Shown: positions 34,957 through 42,335 of the stretch, in pieces
Layout of the letters: each line of letters starts with the position of its first letter
Numbering within the stretch: the stretch's first letter is position 1
NCBI GenBank assembly: GCA_035498715.1
Contig: DATJZV010000068.1
Location: forward strand, 76,682-140,681
Origin: DASPSR01 sp035498715
GTDB taxonomy: Bacteria > Nitrospirota > UBA9217
Direction of reading: 5' to 3'
Length of the DNA: 64,000 bases
Translations under genes and position numbers: made by a program
The notes under the pieces: generated by a model
Seen by the model: the letters and a program-made list of their open reading frames with translations, nothing else
Databases searched by the model: none
Told to the model about the DNA's origin: nothing

Positions 34957-36038
34957 GTAAGATACCTGTTCACGTCCGTGGGAACAAACCGCTCCACTGC
35001 GAGGACGTTCTGGATGAATGTAAAAATAGTTTTCCGCACTTCCGCCGGGAGGCGGGGGTACCAAACCGGGCTCGCGATCACCAGCCCCCGCCAGGCATAG
35101 AATGGGGCGACAACTTCAAGTATCTCCCGGTCATCGGTCTTCGCAAGATAGTTCTCCCAGAACAGCGCGAACATCTTTTCGAAAGCGCCTTCTAACTTCC
35201 CGGAGCGCAATAGCGAAGAGAACAGATAGTTGATGCTCAGACAGGTCGTATCGTCGGCCGGCTCTCCCCATTCCCCGCGGGAGCGGTCGAGGAGCGTAAA
35301 GTCCATGTTTTCCCGGAACAGGATGTTCCAGGGATGGAAGTCCCCATGCACCCGGCAAAGACGGTGCGAAAAATCTTTTATGCGCCAGCGCCATTCGACG
35401 CATGCCAGCTCTATCTTCTTGAGAAGCGCCGAATTAATGAACTCGAATGTCTTCGGGTAATTGTCGGTCAGTCCCATGATGCACTCGCCATGGCCCAAAA
35501 GATCGCGGATTCGCCGAGTGTAGAGACCTGGCGAGTCGAGTTTCATAGAGTGAACCTCGACAAGGTATTCCGAAAGGGCAATGGTCCTCTGGAAATCCTC
35601 TGGTCTGGCGCTGCCGGTTTTCCTGATCCGGTCGAGATCTTTGAAATAACCCCGTCCAGTTACGAATTCAGTGAGCAGAAAGAACTCCTTTGCCTTGCCG
35701 GTAGAGATAATCGTCCCGGAATCCAGAAAGGCCCCGCTGTCAAGAGAGCGCACATGGCGTGGGAGGTTGTTGAACGCCGAGTGTTCCCACAGGATGGCCT
35801 GAGCGCGGTCCGAGAAGTGGTCATGTCCGTACGAGGACGGCGCCATGGTCTCGAGCACGACTTTCTTCCTCTCCCCCGAAACCTCGTATTCCAGGAACAG
35901 CGGAGAGCCGTACCCGTAGGCCTTGAGATCTTCGCTCGATTCCTCCTTTCCTTCTTCGGTCATGGAAATCACGCGCACGGGTTTGGCATGAAGCGATGTG
36001 AGATATTCGGTGACAGCCTGCAAGGTTATCTGGGGCAT
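34953..36038 (-). CDS. APH/choline-kinase-type phosphotransferase
   Basis: A 361-aa protein with a kinase-like fold. The Brenner-type catalytic loop VHGDFHPWNILF (His, Asp, Asn) and a LLDRSRGEWGEPADD segment in the DFG position are clear. The N-terminal lobe has VVLETMAPSSYGHDH, with the usual Lys being less obvious. Related proteins phosphorylate aminoglycosides, choline, homoserine or sugars. Here the translational coupling to an APS-kinase-like protein points to a shared small-molecule pathway rather than resistance. The first gene of a two-gene unit on the minus strand. Confidence 0.75.
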   Translation of the reverse strand: MPQITLQAVTEYLTSLHAKPVRVISMTEEGKEESSEDLKAYGYGSPLFLEYEVSGERKKVVLETMAPSSYGHDHFSDRAQAILWEHSAFNNLPRHVRSLDSGAFLDSGTIISTGKAKEFFLLTEFVTGRGYFKDLDRIRKTGSARPEDFQRTIALSEYLVEVHSMKLDSPGLYTRRIRDLLGHGECIMGLTDNYPKTFEFINSALLKKIELACVEWRWRIKDFSHRLCRVHGDFHPWNILFRENMDFTLLDRSRGEWGEPADDTTCLSINYLFSSLLRSGKLEGAFEKMFALFWENYLAKTDDREILEVVAPFYAWRGLVIASPVWYPRLPAEVRKTIFTFIQNVLAVERFVPTDVNRYLT

Positions 36039-36272
36039 GGCTACCTTTCTCGAGGCAGGACGGCGGATTCCTGCTCAATGATCGAACTATGATTAGTTAT
36101 TATTGTATCATTTTTTCGAGAAGAGAGTTACGAACCGCTGCTCTGGAATATGGTTCGTTACAAAGGTATTGCAGGCAGGGGAGCAGGAGTGAAGAAGGAA
36201 CTGTTCTCGCGGGAGTTTTGTAAGCTGATACACATCGTGTATCCCTGAACGTTGGACAATGAACTTCCGCTA

Positions 36273-37271
36273 TTAATCCGCTCCTACGCGTTTCAGACGG
36301 GGGCTATTGATCGGGAGCGGCTCGCCCGGGTTAAATATCTCGCTGCCGTACCGTATGAGCCGGGTCTGGCCGGGGACCCGCTTGCCGTAGGTAATGATGA
36401 GACGGCCTATCGTCTGTTTGATCTCCTGCGATGGGGTCCCGCTCAGCAGGGCCACCGGACCGGGAAAATTGTGAGGCATGAACAGATGATAGCCCTTGAG
36501 AGCAAGCGACATGATCATCTGGTTCTCACGGTTGTCACGGCCAAGGACGATCTTGATGCCTGCGTCGATCCGGTAGTGGCGGCCTACGGTGAGCAGCCTG
36601 ATGTCGCTGGAGAGAACGGTTTGTTTGTCCTTGAACAGGTCGCGAAGCTTGTCTGAAAAGTTTTTGTCCGTGAGCAGACAGCCGCCGGCTGGTGTAGAGT
36701 ATCCCTGGATCCCATACCGTTCTGCGAGCCTCAGTTGGACGTTCCTCGACCGTCCGCTGACGCCGAGGAGCCTTTCTCGGTCGATCAGGCCGTCCTGTTC
36801 AGCTTTGGTCGGAGAAAGGAGTTTGGCCGAAAGGGGTCGGAGGACCATGCCTTTCAGGTCCGCATCGCGCTCGATGATGTGCAGTGTGTCGCGGCGCTGT
36901 GACATGGGTCGCTGGCCGAGTACCTCGCCTGTTATAACGAATGGCGCCTTCACTTCTTCCATGACGGTTTTGGCCTTTTTCAGCATGAAGATTTTGCAGT
37001 CGATACAGGGGTTTACGTTCTTTCCATACCCATGGGCGGGGTTGCGAACGAGGTCGACGTACTCCTGCCCCATGTCCACGACGCGGAGGTCGAGGCCGAT
37101 GGCCTTTGAGACCCGCGCCGCATGCGTATCGTGCTCATTCCCGTAGCTCTTCGAAAAGGCCGAAGTGAAATAGAGCCCCGTGATATTGTAGCCCTGTTCC
37201 ATAACGAGCCTGGCCGCCAGAATACTATCCAGTCCGCCAGAGATAAGCGCAACAGCTTTCCTGTCCACCAA
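36273..37271 (-). CDS. PP-loop ATPase, MnmA/ThiI-related tRNA thiolation-type protein with NFACT-R-like C-terminus
   Basis: A 332-aa protein. The N-terminal PP-loop SGGLDS (residues 11-16) adenylates a substrate, and NVNPCIDCKIFML mirrors the active-site Cys of MnmA. The middle has ITGEVLGQRPMSQRRDTL (tRNA-recognition region in relatives) and PAGGCLLTD. The C-terminal part (IRLLTVGRHYRIDAGIKIVLGRDNRENQMI) resembles the NFACT-R (DUF814) RNA-binding domain. Such fusions are widespread in anaerobes and presumed to modify tRNA; the exact product is unknown. The start is TTG-GTG at 37271/37268 after a G-rich stretch. Confidence 0.8.
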   Translation of the reverse strand: MVDRKAVALISGGLDSILAARLVMEQGYNITGLYFTSAFSKSYGNEHDTHAARVSKAIGLDLRVVDMGQEYVDLVRNPAHGYGKNVNPCIDCKIFMLKKAKTVMEEVKAPFVITGEVLGQRPMSQRRDTLHIIERDADLKGMVLRPLSAKLLSPTKAEQDGLIDRERLLGVSGRSRNVQLRLAERYGIQGYSTPAGGCLLTDKNFSDKLRDLFKDKQTVLSSDIRLLTVGRHYRIDAGIKIVLGRDNRENQMIMSLALKGYHLFMPHNFPGPVALLSGTPSQEIKQTIGRLIITYGKRVPGQTRLIRYGSEIFNPGEPLPINSPRLKRVGAD

Positions 37272-37424
37272 TGCCCCCCCACCCGAAAATCAACGTCGTA
37301 TTATAAATCTCTGTGTGTTGCTTTAGCAATAGAGAATAGAGTTAAATATATTTTTTTTAACTAAGTCAAATTGCCAATAAATTGTGTAAAATAGTTACAG
37401 GACAATGAGCAGAGGAGGAGGATT

Positions 37425-37955
37425 ATGGCTAAGTGGATAATAGATTCAGATCACTCCTGTGCAGCGTTTGCTATCAGACATATGGCGCTTGCGCATGTAC
37501 GTGGTCAGTTCAGCAATTTGAAAGGCGTGATCCATTTTGATGCTTCCGACAGGCCAAGGACATTCGTGGAGATTGAAATTGACGTTGCAAGCGTGAATAC
37601 AGGAATAAAGAAACGAGACGAGCATCTTCTGACCGGCGATTTTTTCGATCAGGCTAAATACCCCACGATTACGTTCAAAAGCACAAAGGTAGATTTCTTC
37701 AACAGCAACCGCTGCAGGGTGAGCGGCAATTTGACGATGCATGGCACGACGCGGCAGGTCACGATCGAGGGTGAATGTGCCGGGCCGCGAAAGAATCCCT
37801 ATGGCGATGAAACTACGATAGGTTTTTCAGGCTCGACGATAGTGAATCGAGAGGATTTCGGTATCATGTGGGGGAGCGAGCCGATGGAAGGCGGCGGGCT
37901 AGTTGCTGGAAAAGAGGTCAATATCTTTCTCGATGTGGAGGCGGATCTTGCTTAA
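37425..37955 (+). CDS. YceI family protein
   Basis: A 176-aa lipocalin-like beta-barrel that in relatives binds isoprenoids. The family markers are W-x-I-D-x-x-H-S at the N-terminus (WIIDSDHS), VEIEIDVASVNTG, KRDEHLLTGDFFDQAKYPTITFKS and the C-terminal VNREDFGIMW. There is no signal peptide, so this copy is cytosolic, unlike periplasmic E. coli YceI. GAGGAGGAGG precedes the ATG. Confidence 0.93.
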   Translation: MAKWIIDSDHSCAAFAIRHMALAHVRGQFSNLKGVIHFDASDRPRTFVEIEIDVASVNTGIKKRDEHLLTGDFFDQAKYPTITFKSTKVDFFNSNRCRVSGNLTMHGTTRQVTIEGECAGPRKNPYGDETTIGFSGSTIVNREDFGIMWGSEPMEGGGLVAGKEVNIFLDVEADLA

Positions 37956-38054
37956 TGACTGTATTGTTTGACTGGGAAGGATGATCCATTCTACCGTGCT
38001 TCTGGATGGGGGACTACGGTTATACACCTTCACTTTTTTTGAAAGAAAAATACA

Positions 38055-38600
38055 ATGAGGCAATCCAAAAAAGAAATTCTCGATGTGGGAATTATTGTGA
38101 ACCTGCTGCAGACCTGCCATGTAGGCAGATTGGGGACCATCACCTCAGCCGGATATCCTATGGTAAAGCCGCTCAATTTCGTGTACAGCGATGGGAATAT
38201 CTATTTCCACACCGCGCTGAAGGGAGAAAAGATCGATGACATCAGGCGTGATAACCGTGTTTGTTTCGAGGTTGATATGCCCATTGCCCTGGTCAAGAGT
38301 GATGGAAGCCCCTGCAGGGCCGAATATCTCTATCGCAGCGTAATCATGCTGGGACGTGCGCATATCGTTGAAGCGGAATCAGAAAGGATGCATGCATTGA
38401 AGTCTCTTATGGAAAAGTATCAGCCCGAGGGAGGCTATGGCGAATTCGTTGAGGAAAAACTGAAGATAACCGGCATCGTCAGAATTGATATCGAAGAAAT
38501 GACAGGGAAGGAAGACCTCGGACAAGAGAAGTTACGCGAGGCCGCGCTTGATGCATTGGAAAGCAAAGCATATCTGCCCGTGATCCTGAGAAGGATTTGA
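38055..38600 (+). CDS. Pyridoxamine 5'-phosphate oxidase-family flavoprotein (NimA-like)
   Basis: A 181-aa split-barrel FMN-binding protein. LQTCHVGRLGTITSAGYPMVKPLNFVY is the N-terminal FMN-binding strand pair, IYFHTALKGEKIDDI a second contact and VCFEVDMP a third; EEMTGKED near the end is typical of the NimA branch. Relatives reduce nitroimidazoles or bind haem/F420; substrate unknown here. The start ATG has GAAAG upstream. It converges with endonuclease V. Confidence 0.88.
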   Translation: MRQSKKEILDVGIIVNLLQTCHVGRLGTITSAGYPMVKPLNFVYSDGNIYFHTALKGEKIDDIRRDNRVCFEVDMPIALVKSDGSPCRAEYLYRSVIMLGRAHIVEAESERMHALKSLMEKYQPEGGYGEFVEEKLKITGIVRIDIEEMTGKEDLGQEKLREAALDALESKAYLPVILRRI

Positions 38601-38675
38601 ACTCGGATGGCGGTAACCAGCGAAGACGATCGTGCCGATCTTCTCTCCCCGCGAGAGAGATGGCAGTTGGGGGCA

Positions 38676-39344
38676 TCACGAGGGGTGCAGAAGTAATTTC
38701 TTCATTCTTTTCGCCAGCATGTCAGCGCATCTGAGCGGCTCGGGTATCCGGTGTTTGTCGGTACACGCAATGGTCAAGCGAAGCGCGTCAGCGAAGTTTA
38801 TTTTGTGGCCTGGGGATACGAACAGCGGCTTGACACCGTCTTTCGTTCTCACGACAGCACCTACAGTCTTCCCTTCGTAAATCAACGCCGACCATTGACC
38901 TTTCTTGATGCCTGGTTCTTCATGATTTCCTATCAACCGTGATTTTGCGCAACCGATCGTTGGGATTGCGAGCAGGACTCCGGTGTGCGAAGCGATCCCG
39001 AAGCCCCTCGGGTGGGCGATCCCTTGGCCGTCGACGAGGATGAGGTCGGGTTTGTGCGCCAATTTATTAAGTGCCGCTATGATCGCGGGCCCTTCACGGA
39101 ACGAGAGAAAGCCTGGAACGTAGGGAAACCTAAGTTCTTGGACAGCAGATTGCTGCTCGATAAGGGCAAGCTCGGGAAAGAGATAGAGGCACGCCGTGGC
39201 GAACACGCGGTCGTTCGAAAAAGCCGCGTCAACCCCGGCGATGCATCTCGGCTCTTTTTCAAGAGGAGAGATCAGAACCTTCTTTCTCAGCAGGTTCTGA
39301 GTATCACGCGCGTCTTTTATCGTTAATATCTTTGGCCATTTCAT
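38676..39344 (-). CDS. nfi: Endonuclease V (deoxyinosine 3' endonuclease)
   Basis: Repairs deaminated adenine by cutting 3' to deoxyinosine. The 222-aa protein has the family motifs: GVDAAF with metal-binding Asp38, YVPGFLSFREGP with catalytic Glu, DGQGIAHPRGFGIASHTGV with Asp, and the wedge Tyr in the PYVPG segment. The length is normal. A consensus TATAAT precedes the start by about 17 nt on the minus strand, with no ribosome-binding site evident. Confidence 0.95.
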   Translation of the reverse strand: MKWPKILTIKDARDTQNLLRKKVLISPLEKEPRCIAGVDAAFSNDRVFATACLYLFPELALIEQQSAVQELRFPYVPGFLSFREGPAIIAALNKLAHKPDLILVDGQGIAHPRGFGIASHTGVLLAIPTIGCAKSRLIGNHEEPGIKKGQWSALIYEGKTVGAVVRTKDGVKPLFVSPGHKINFADALRLTIACTDKHRIPEPLRCADMLAKRMKKLLLHPS

Positions 39345-39414
39345 TGTTTGTTCCGCACCCTATTATATTATTATACTATGCATCAGTGGTGCTCAGGTTG
39401 CCATAATCCATCAT

Positions 39415-39430
39415 ACCCGCGTAAGCGGGT
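39415..39430. repeat. Short palindromic repeat ACCCGC-GTAA-GCGGGT
   Basis: Perfect 6-bp hairpin in the sequence CATACCCGCGTAAGCGGGTGCACAGAATGACG, the form of a dispersed CATTCCCGC...GCGGGAATGACG-type repeat found in many genomes. It lies in the sixA leader. Confidence 0.5.
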
Positions 39431-39469
39431 GCACAGAATGACGAGCGCACGGGGAAAGGAGAAAAATAT

Positions 39470-39934
39470 ATGTTTCTCTATCTTGCGCAGCATGGAGAGG
39501 CAAAAAGGGAAGAAGAAGACCCGGCACGGGGATTGACGGACAAAGGTGTTCAAGATGTTCGTAAGGTGGCTGCATACGCTCAGAAAATGAATCTCCGCAT
39601 CGGCCGGATTTTTCACAGTGATAAGGCCAGAGCCATGCAGACTGCACAAATATTTGCTGACTATCTCAAGCCCGGGAAAGGAGGACCCGAGACCGCTAGC
39701 CTGGCACCGATGGACGATCCAGCGATTTGGGCCAAGCGCATAGCAGAGGTGCAAGAAGATACCATGCTTGTGGGTCATCTCCCGCATATGGTGAAGCTCG
39801 CTGGTTTGCTCCTTTGCGGAGACAAGGAGAATATGTTCATTGATTTTAAGATGGGAGGGGTTGTCTGTTTAACACGATTTGATGATGGCCGTTGGGCCTT
39901 GGAGTGGATGCTCGTGCCGGAGATCATGCACTAA
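39470..39934 (+). CDS. sixA: SixA-like phosphohistidine phosphatase
   Basis: Histidine-phosphatase (RHG) family, 154 aa, the small SixA type that removes phosphate from His of phosphorelay or PTS proteins. The catalytic motif reads QHGEA where most members have RHG: the phosphate-binding Arg is replaced by Gln while the catalytic His is kept. The second RHG half has SDKARAMQTAQIF and the second catalytic His lies in VGHLPHM. AAAGGAG precedes the ATG. Confidence 0.85.
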   Translation: MFLYLAQHGEAKREEEDPARGLTDKGVQDVRKVAAYAQKMNLRIGRIFHSDKARAMQTAQIFADYLKPGKGGPETASLAPMDDPAIWAKRIAEVQEDTMLVGHLPHMVKLAGLLLCGDKENMFIDFKMGGVVCLTRFDDGRWALEWMLVPEIMH

Positions 39935-40304
39935 AAAAACAGTGTAGCCAGATAAACGAGTTCCTCGCCTTATCTGCAGATATAGTAACAAGTGCACACG
40001 GTCCTCTTCTCCGCCGAATTCGATCGATCTTGAGCGCTAGCTCCCGAGGATCCCGGGAAAAATTTTTTCCGCATAAGAAAGGATCTTTGGCGTCAGAACC
40101 TTCCTCTAGGCCAGGAACTGGCCGAAGTTACGCACGGGGAGAAGGGGATAAGACGTTCTGCTGGTACTACCTGCGGAACGCTTCCGTTATACTACAACCG
40201 CAGCTGCGATTTAGTAGCGGGTCGTTCATCCAGAATAAAAATATAAAGAAGGGTATTTTGGGTGACGCATTAAATAAGCATAAAAAAATAATACCTTGAA
40301 ATAT
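39935..40304. other. Intergenic region sixA / SGNH hydrolase
   Basis: No convincing gene. A long frame at 39892-40299 begins inside sixA and has low-complexity, unrecognisable sequence. No terminator is evident between these convergent genes. Confidence 0.4.
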
Positions 40305-40826
40305 CTAAACATTTATCAAAAATCGCTCCACCTCGCTAGCCCATACGTCATACCCTTCGTCGGTTAGATGCACACCATCATCTTGGAAATACTCATTTTT
40401 GGGGTTGCCATTAGAATCGATAAAAAGGCTATAGACATCGAGATATTCTGCGCTGAAATCGCGTGCGATCTGTTCGAGACGGCGGTTAGTGTCCCTGATG
40501 ACGTAATTGCTTATCCATTCCAAGGCCACCGGCAGTATGCTCTGTATTACAACAACCGATTTTTTGTACCAAGTCGACAGGTCGCGTACGATCTCGTGAT
40601 AGGGACCGGTGATGTCGTACTGCTCCATGGCTATGTTGTTAATGCCGGTCATGAGGAAAATGAAGTCTGGATCATCGATTGACGCGCGGATTCTTTCCCG
40701 GCGGTCGAGCAAGCTTTCTACCGGTTCTCCCGATATGCCAAGGTTGGTTATGCGATATTTTGGAAAACGTTTCTGCCAGTTATACGACGCTGTCAAAGAG
40801 TCGCCTATGAAGACAAGGTTCTTCAT
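40305..40826 (-). CDS. SGNH/GDSL-family hydrolase
   Basis: A 173-aa cytosolic esterase/lipase-type hydrolase. The four blocks are visible: FIGDSLT with nucleophile Ser (block I), LGISGEPV with Gly (II), MTGINNI with Asn (III) and the C-terminal DGVHLTDEGY with Asp and His (V). The substrate is unknown; relatives deacylate lipids or sugars. It starts about 100 nt after the thioredoxin-like gene on the same strand and may be read from the same transcript. Confidence 0.88.
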   Translation of the reverse strand: MKNLVFIGDSLTASYNWQKRFPKYRITNLGISGEPVESLLDRRERIRASIDDPDFIFLMTGINNIAMEQYDITGPYHEIVRDLSTWYKKSVVVIQSILPVALEWISNYVIRDTNRRLEQIARDFSAEYLDVYSLFIDSNGNPKNEYFQDDGVHLTDEGYDVWASEVERFLINV

Positions 40827-40924
40827 GACATTTAGATGGGATCTCTGACACTGGTTTCTACTGAAGCGGCATCAAGATTCTGATCGATGTTTTTTTGTGT
40901 AAATCAGCTTCTTCCGTGTCAACG

Positions 40925-41242
40925 TTACTCAGCTCTAATCTCACGCTGGATTGCTTGCTTCAGCATCATGACGGACGGAACGTTTTTGAGTCGCCCGGAC
41001 TCGTCCATATAGGTCCTTCAGGAAATGCCCGGTGAACTGACGGCTTCAAACGCATCCTTCCCATTTATCCATATGGAAGGCGAGCCTTTGATCCCTCGGT
41101 TGACCGCTTCATCGTAGTAAACCGTGTGATAGGTTACATCGGCCCTGATGTGTAATTCAGCAAGCGCACGGACCAGATATTCCCGGAGCTGATGATAGGA
41201 CCCACATGGCTCGGACATATAAATATCGATCTTTAATGCCAT
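40925..41242 (-). CDS. Thioredoxin-like protein with in-frame TGA, candidate selenoprotein
   Basis: Small thioredoxin-fold protein. The N-terminal part (IDIYMSEPCGSYHQLREYL) has a single Cys and the middle has the cis-Pro segment GIKGSPSIWINGKDAF. In related small thioredoxin-like proteins this is followed by a conserved S-C-R-x-Y motif. Here the DNA reads S-TGA-R-T-Y: the TGA is at 41018-41020 (codon 75). The frame then stays open for 30 codons (RTYMDESGRLKNVPSVMML, then KQAIQREIRAE) to a TAA at 40925. A hairpin follows the TGA at bacterial SECIS distance. Standard gene callers would stop at 41018. The start may instead be the ATG at 41281, which overlaps the ferredoxin stop (ATGA). No selA, selB or selC is in the window. 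If the cell cannot insert Sec, this is a truncated or nonsense-mutated gene. Confidence 0.65.
40988..41020 (-). promoter_or_regulatory. Candidate bacterial SECIS element
   Basis: On the minus strand the TGA is followed after 15 nt by GAGTC, loop CGGGC, GACTC (complement of 40988-41002): a perfect 5-bp stem with a 5-nt loop that has G at its second position. The loop begins about 20 nt after the TGA, within the spacing expected of SelB-binding hairpins. A lower stem GGAC with GTTC beyond a 6-nt bulge could extend it. Confidence 0.55.
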
Positions 41243-41277
41243 GACCAGCCTATCTTCAGAGGACGGCAGAGAGACGA

Positions 41278-41508
41278 TCATCCCACATGAATGATCTGGA
41301 CGGGACAGGAATCAGCAGCCTCTCTCACCTTGTCCAGGAGTTCCGCCGGGGCTTCACCTTCGGCAGGATTTCCACCGGTCCGATACTTCTCTGCCACCTC
41401 GCTCCAGCTATCTGTGGAATTCTGCGCAAAAAACTCAGGGCAGACGGTCCAGCATGATTCACAGCTGATGCATTCTTCTCTGACGATCGTTACTTTGGTC
41501 TTTGCCAT
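41278..41508 (-). CDS. Ferredoxin with one [4Fe-4S] cluster
   Basis: A 76-aa ferredoxin. The N-terminal cluster motif is CISCESCWTVCPEFF (C-x2-C-x2-C pattern plus an extra Cys) and the fourth ligand lies in DSCPVQII at the C-terminus, as in monocluster ferredoxins. GAGGTG precedes the ATG. It lies between the AhpD-like gene and the candidate selenoprotein, with ATGA overlap to a possible start of the latter, so it is a plausible electron donor to it. Confidence 0.92.
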   Translation of the reverse strand: MAKTKVTIVREECISCESCWTVCPEFFAQNSTDSWSEVAEKYRTGGNPAEGEAPAELLDKVREAADSCPVQIIHVG

Positions 41509-41594
41509 GTTAGCACCTCGCTTGGTTATAGTAATAAATGCTCTGGTTTCGTCGCGATATTGTGACTCTCTGGGATCTCACTTCACTCGGCAGC

Positions 41595-41918
41595 TCACAA
41601 CAGTCTTTTTTTCTCCAGCACGTCATCGATCCATGAGAGCGCGGCCGAGACCGTAGGAAAACCGATGGTGCTCGTCAGGAGGATGACCGTATGCCGGACC
41701 TCCCCGGGTTTGGCCCCGGCAGCCAGTGCCCTGCGCGTGTGAGAGTGCACGGAGCCTTCGGACCGTATGGACGCCGCTGCAGCGAGCTGGACAAGCTCCG
41801 AGATTTTCTTGTTCAGCGGACCCGCTTTTTTTGCCGCCTTCCCGACGCTCTCCACAGCCTTGATCACACCCTTATATCTTTTCTGAATGCTTGAATACTG
41901 ATTAGGTAATTTGGGCAT
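41595..41918 (-). CDS. AhpD/carboxymuconolactone decarboxylase-family protein without the redox Cys pair
   Basis: A 107-aa all-helical protein of the CMD/AhpD fold: SELVQLAAAASIRSEGSVHSHTRRALAAGAK, then EVRHTVILLTSTIGFPTVSAAL. In peroxidase-reducing AhpD proteins the central motif is CxxC-H; here the Cys pair is replaced (E-G-S-V-H-S-H), a variant common in this family and presumably not redox-active. AGGAGG precedes the ATG. First gene of the minus-strand cluster AhpD-like, ferredoxin, thioredoxin-like. Confidence 0.85.
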   Translation of the reverse strand: MPKLPNQYSSIQKRYKGVIKAVESVGKAAKKAGPLNKKISELVQLAAAASIRSEGSVHSHTRRALAAGAKPGEVRHTVILLTSTIGFPTVSAALSWIDDVLEKKRLL

Positions 41919-42075
41919 GAGACGCCTCCTGCTCTTTATGGATTCTCCCTTGGCGAGAAAGCCAGAATTTATGGTTTATTTTCTCACCGATTCACTCGCG
42001 CGCGATGCTCCACCAAAAGATAATCTCAGTCTAAGTAAAATTGCCTGAAGAGTCAAGAAACATTGTTTTTTGGGT

Positions 42076-42104
42076 TTGACAAAATGATTTTGTCATGATA
42101 TTTT
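42076..42104 (+). promoter_or_regulatory. Candidate promoter upstream of the pilB-like gene
   Basis: Consensus -35 TTGACA (42076-42081), 17-nt spacer, extended -10 TGATATTTT (-10 TATTTT at 42099-42104). It would give the ATPase gene a leader of about 225 nt (42111-42335), in which I see only tiny frames and no known riboswitch. Confidence 0.55.
42077..42095. promoter_or_regulatory. 19-bp perfect palindrome, operator-like
   Basis: TGACAAAAT-G-ATTTTGTCA: two perfect 9-bp arms around one central base, lying over the -35 box and spacer of the promoter. It is the kind of site bound by a dimeric repressor. The site lies between divergent genes (AhpD-like on minus, pilB-like on plus) and could serve either. 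Confidence 0.6.
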
Positions 42105-42335
42105 ATAATCTTATTCGAGTTAATCAAATAGAAGAAGGGTTGTCAAGACCAGGCAGAATTTGCGGAAGCAAAAAGAATGACAAAAGTATGGGGAGTTGCA
42201 TGTTCATGCTCCATTCACGCACAGCTGAACCAGCCAATTATTCTCTAAAGATTTCCATGGCAAATGCCGAAATAATATAAGGGGATAGAGTATCAGTTTC
42301 CCATGCGGGCACTTAAAGAGAGGAAGCATTAATAT

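Noticed and set aside
38985..39326. Plus-strand frame inside nfi
   Set aside because: Antisense to a complete endonuclease V gene with all motifs; no independent support.
39892..40299. 135-codon frame after sixA
   Set aside because: It starts inside sixA in another frame and has a low-complexity, unfamiliar sequence with no start signal.
42095..42280. 61-codon frame upstream of the pilB-like gene
   Set aside because: It starts within the promoter/palindrome before the predicted transcription start, and its composition is not protein-like.
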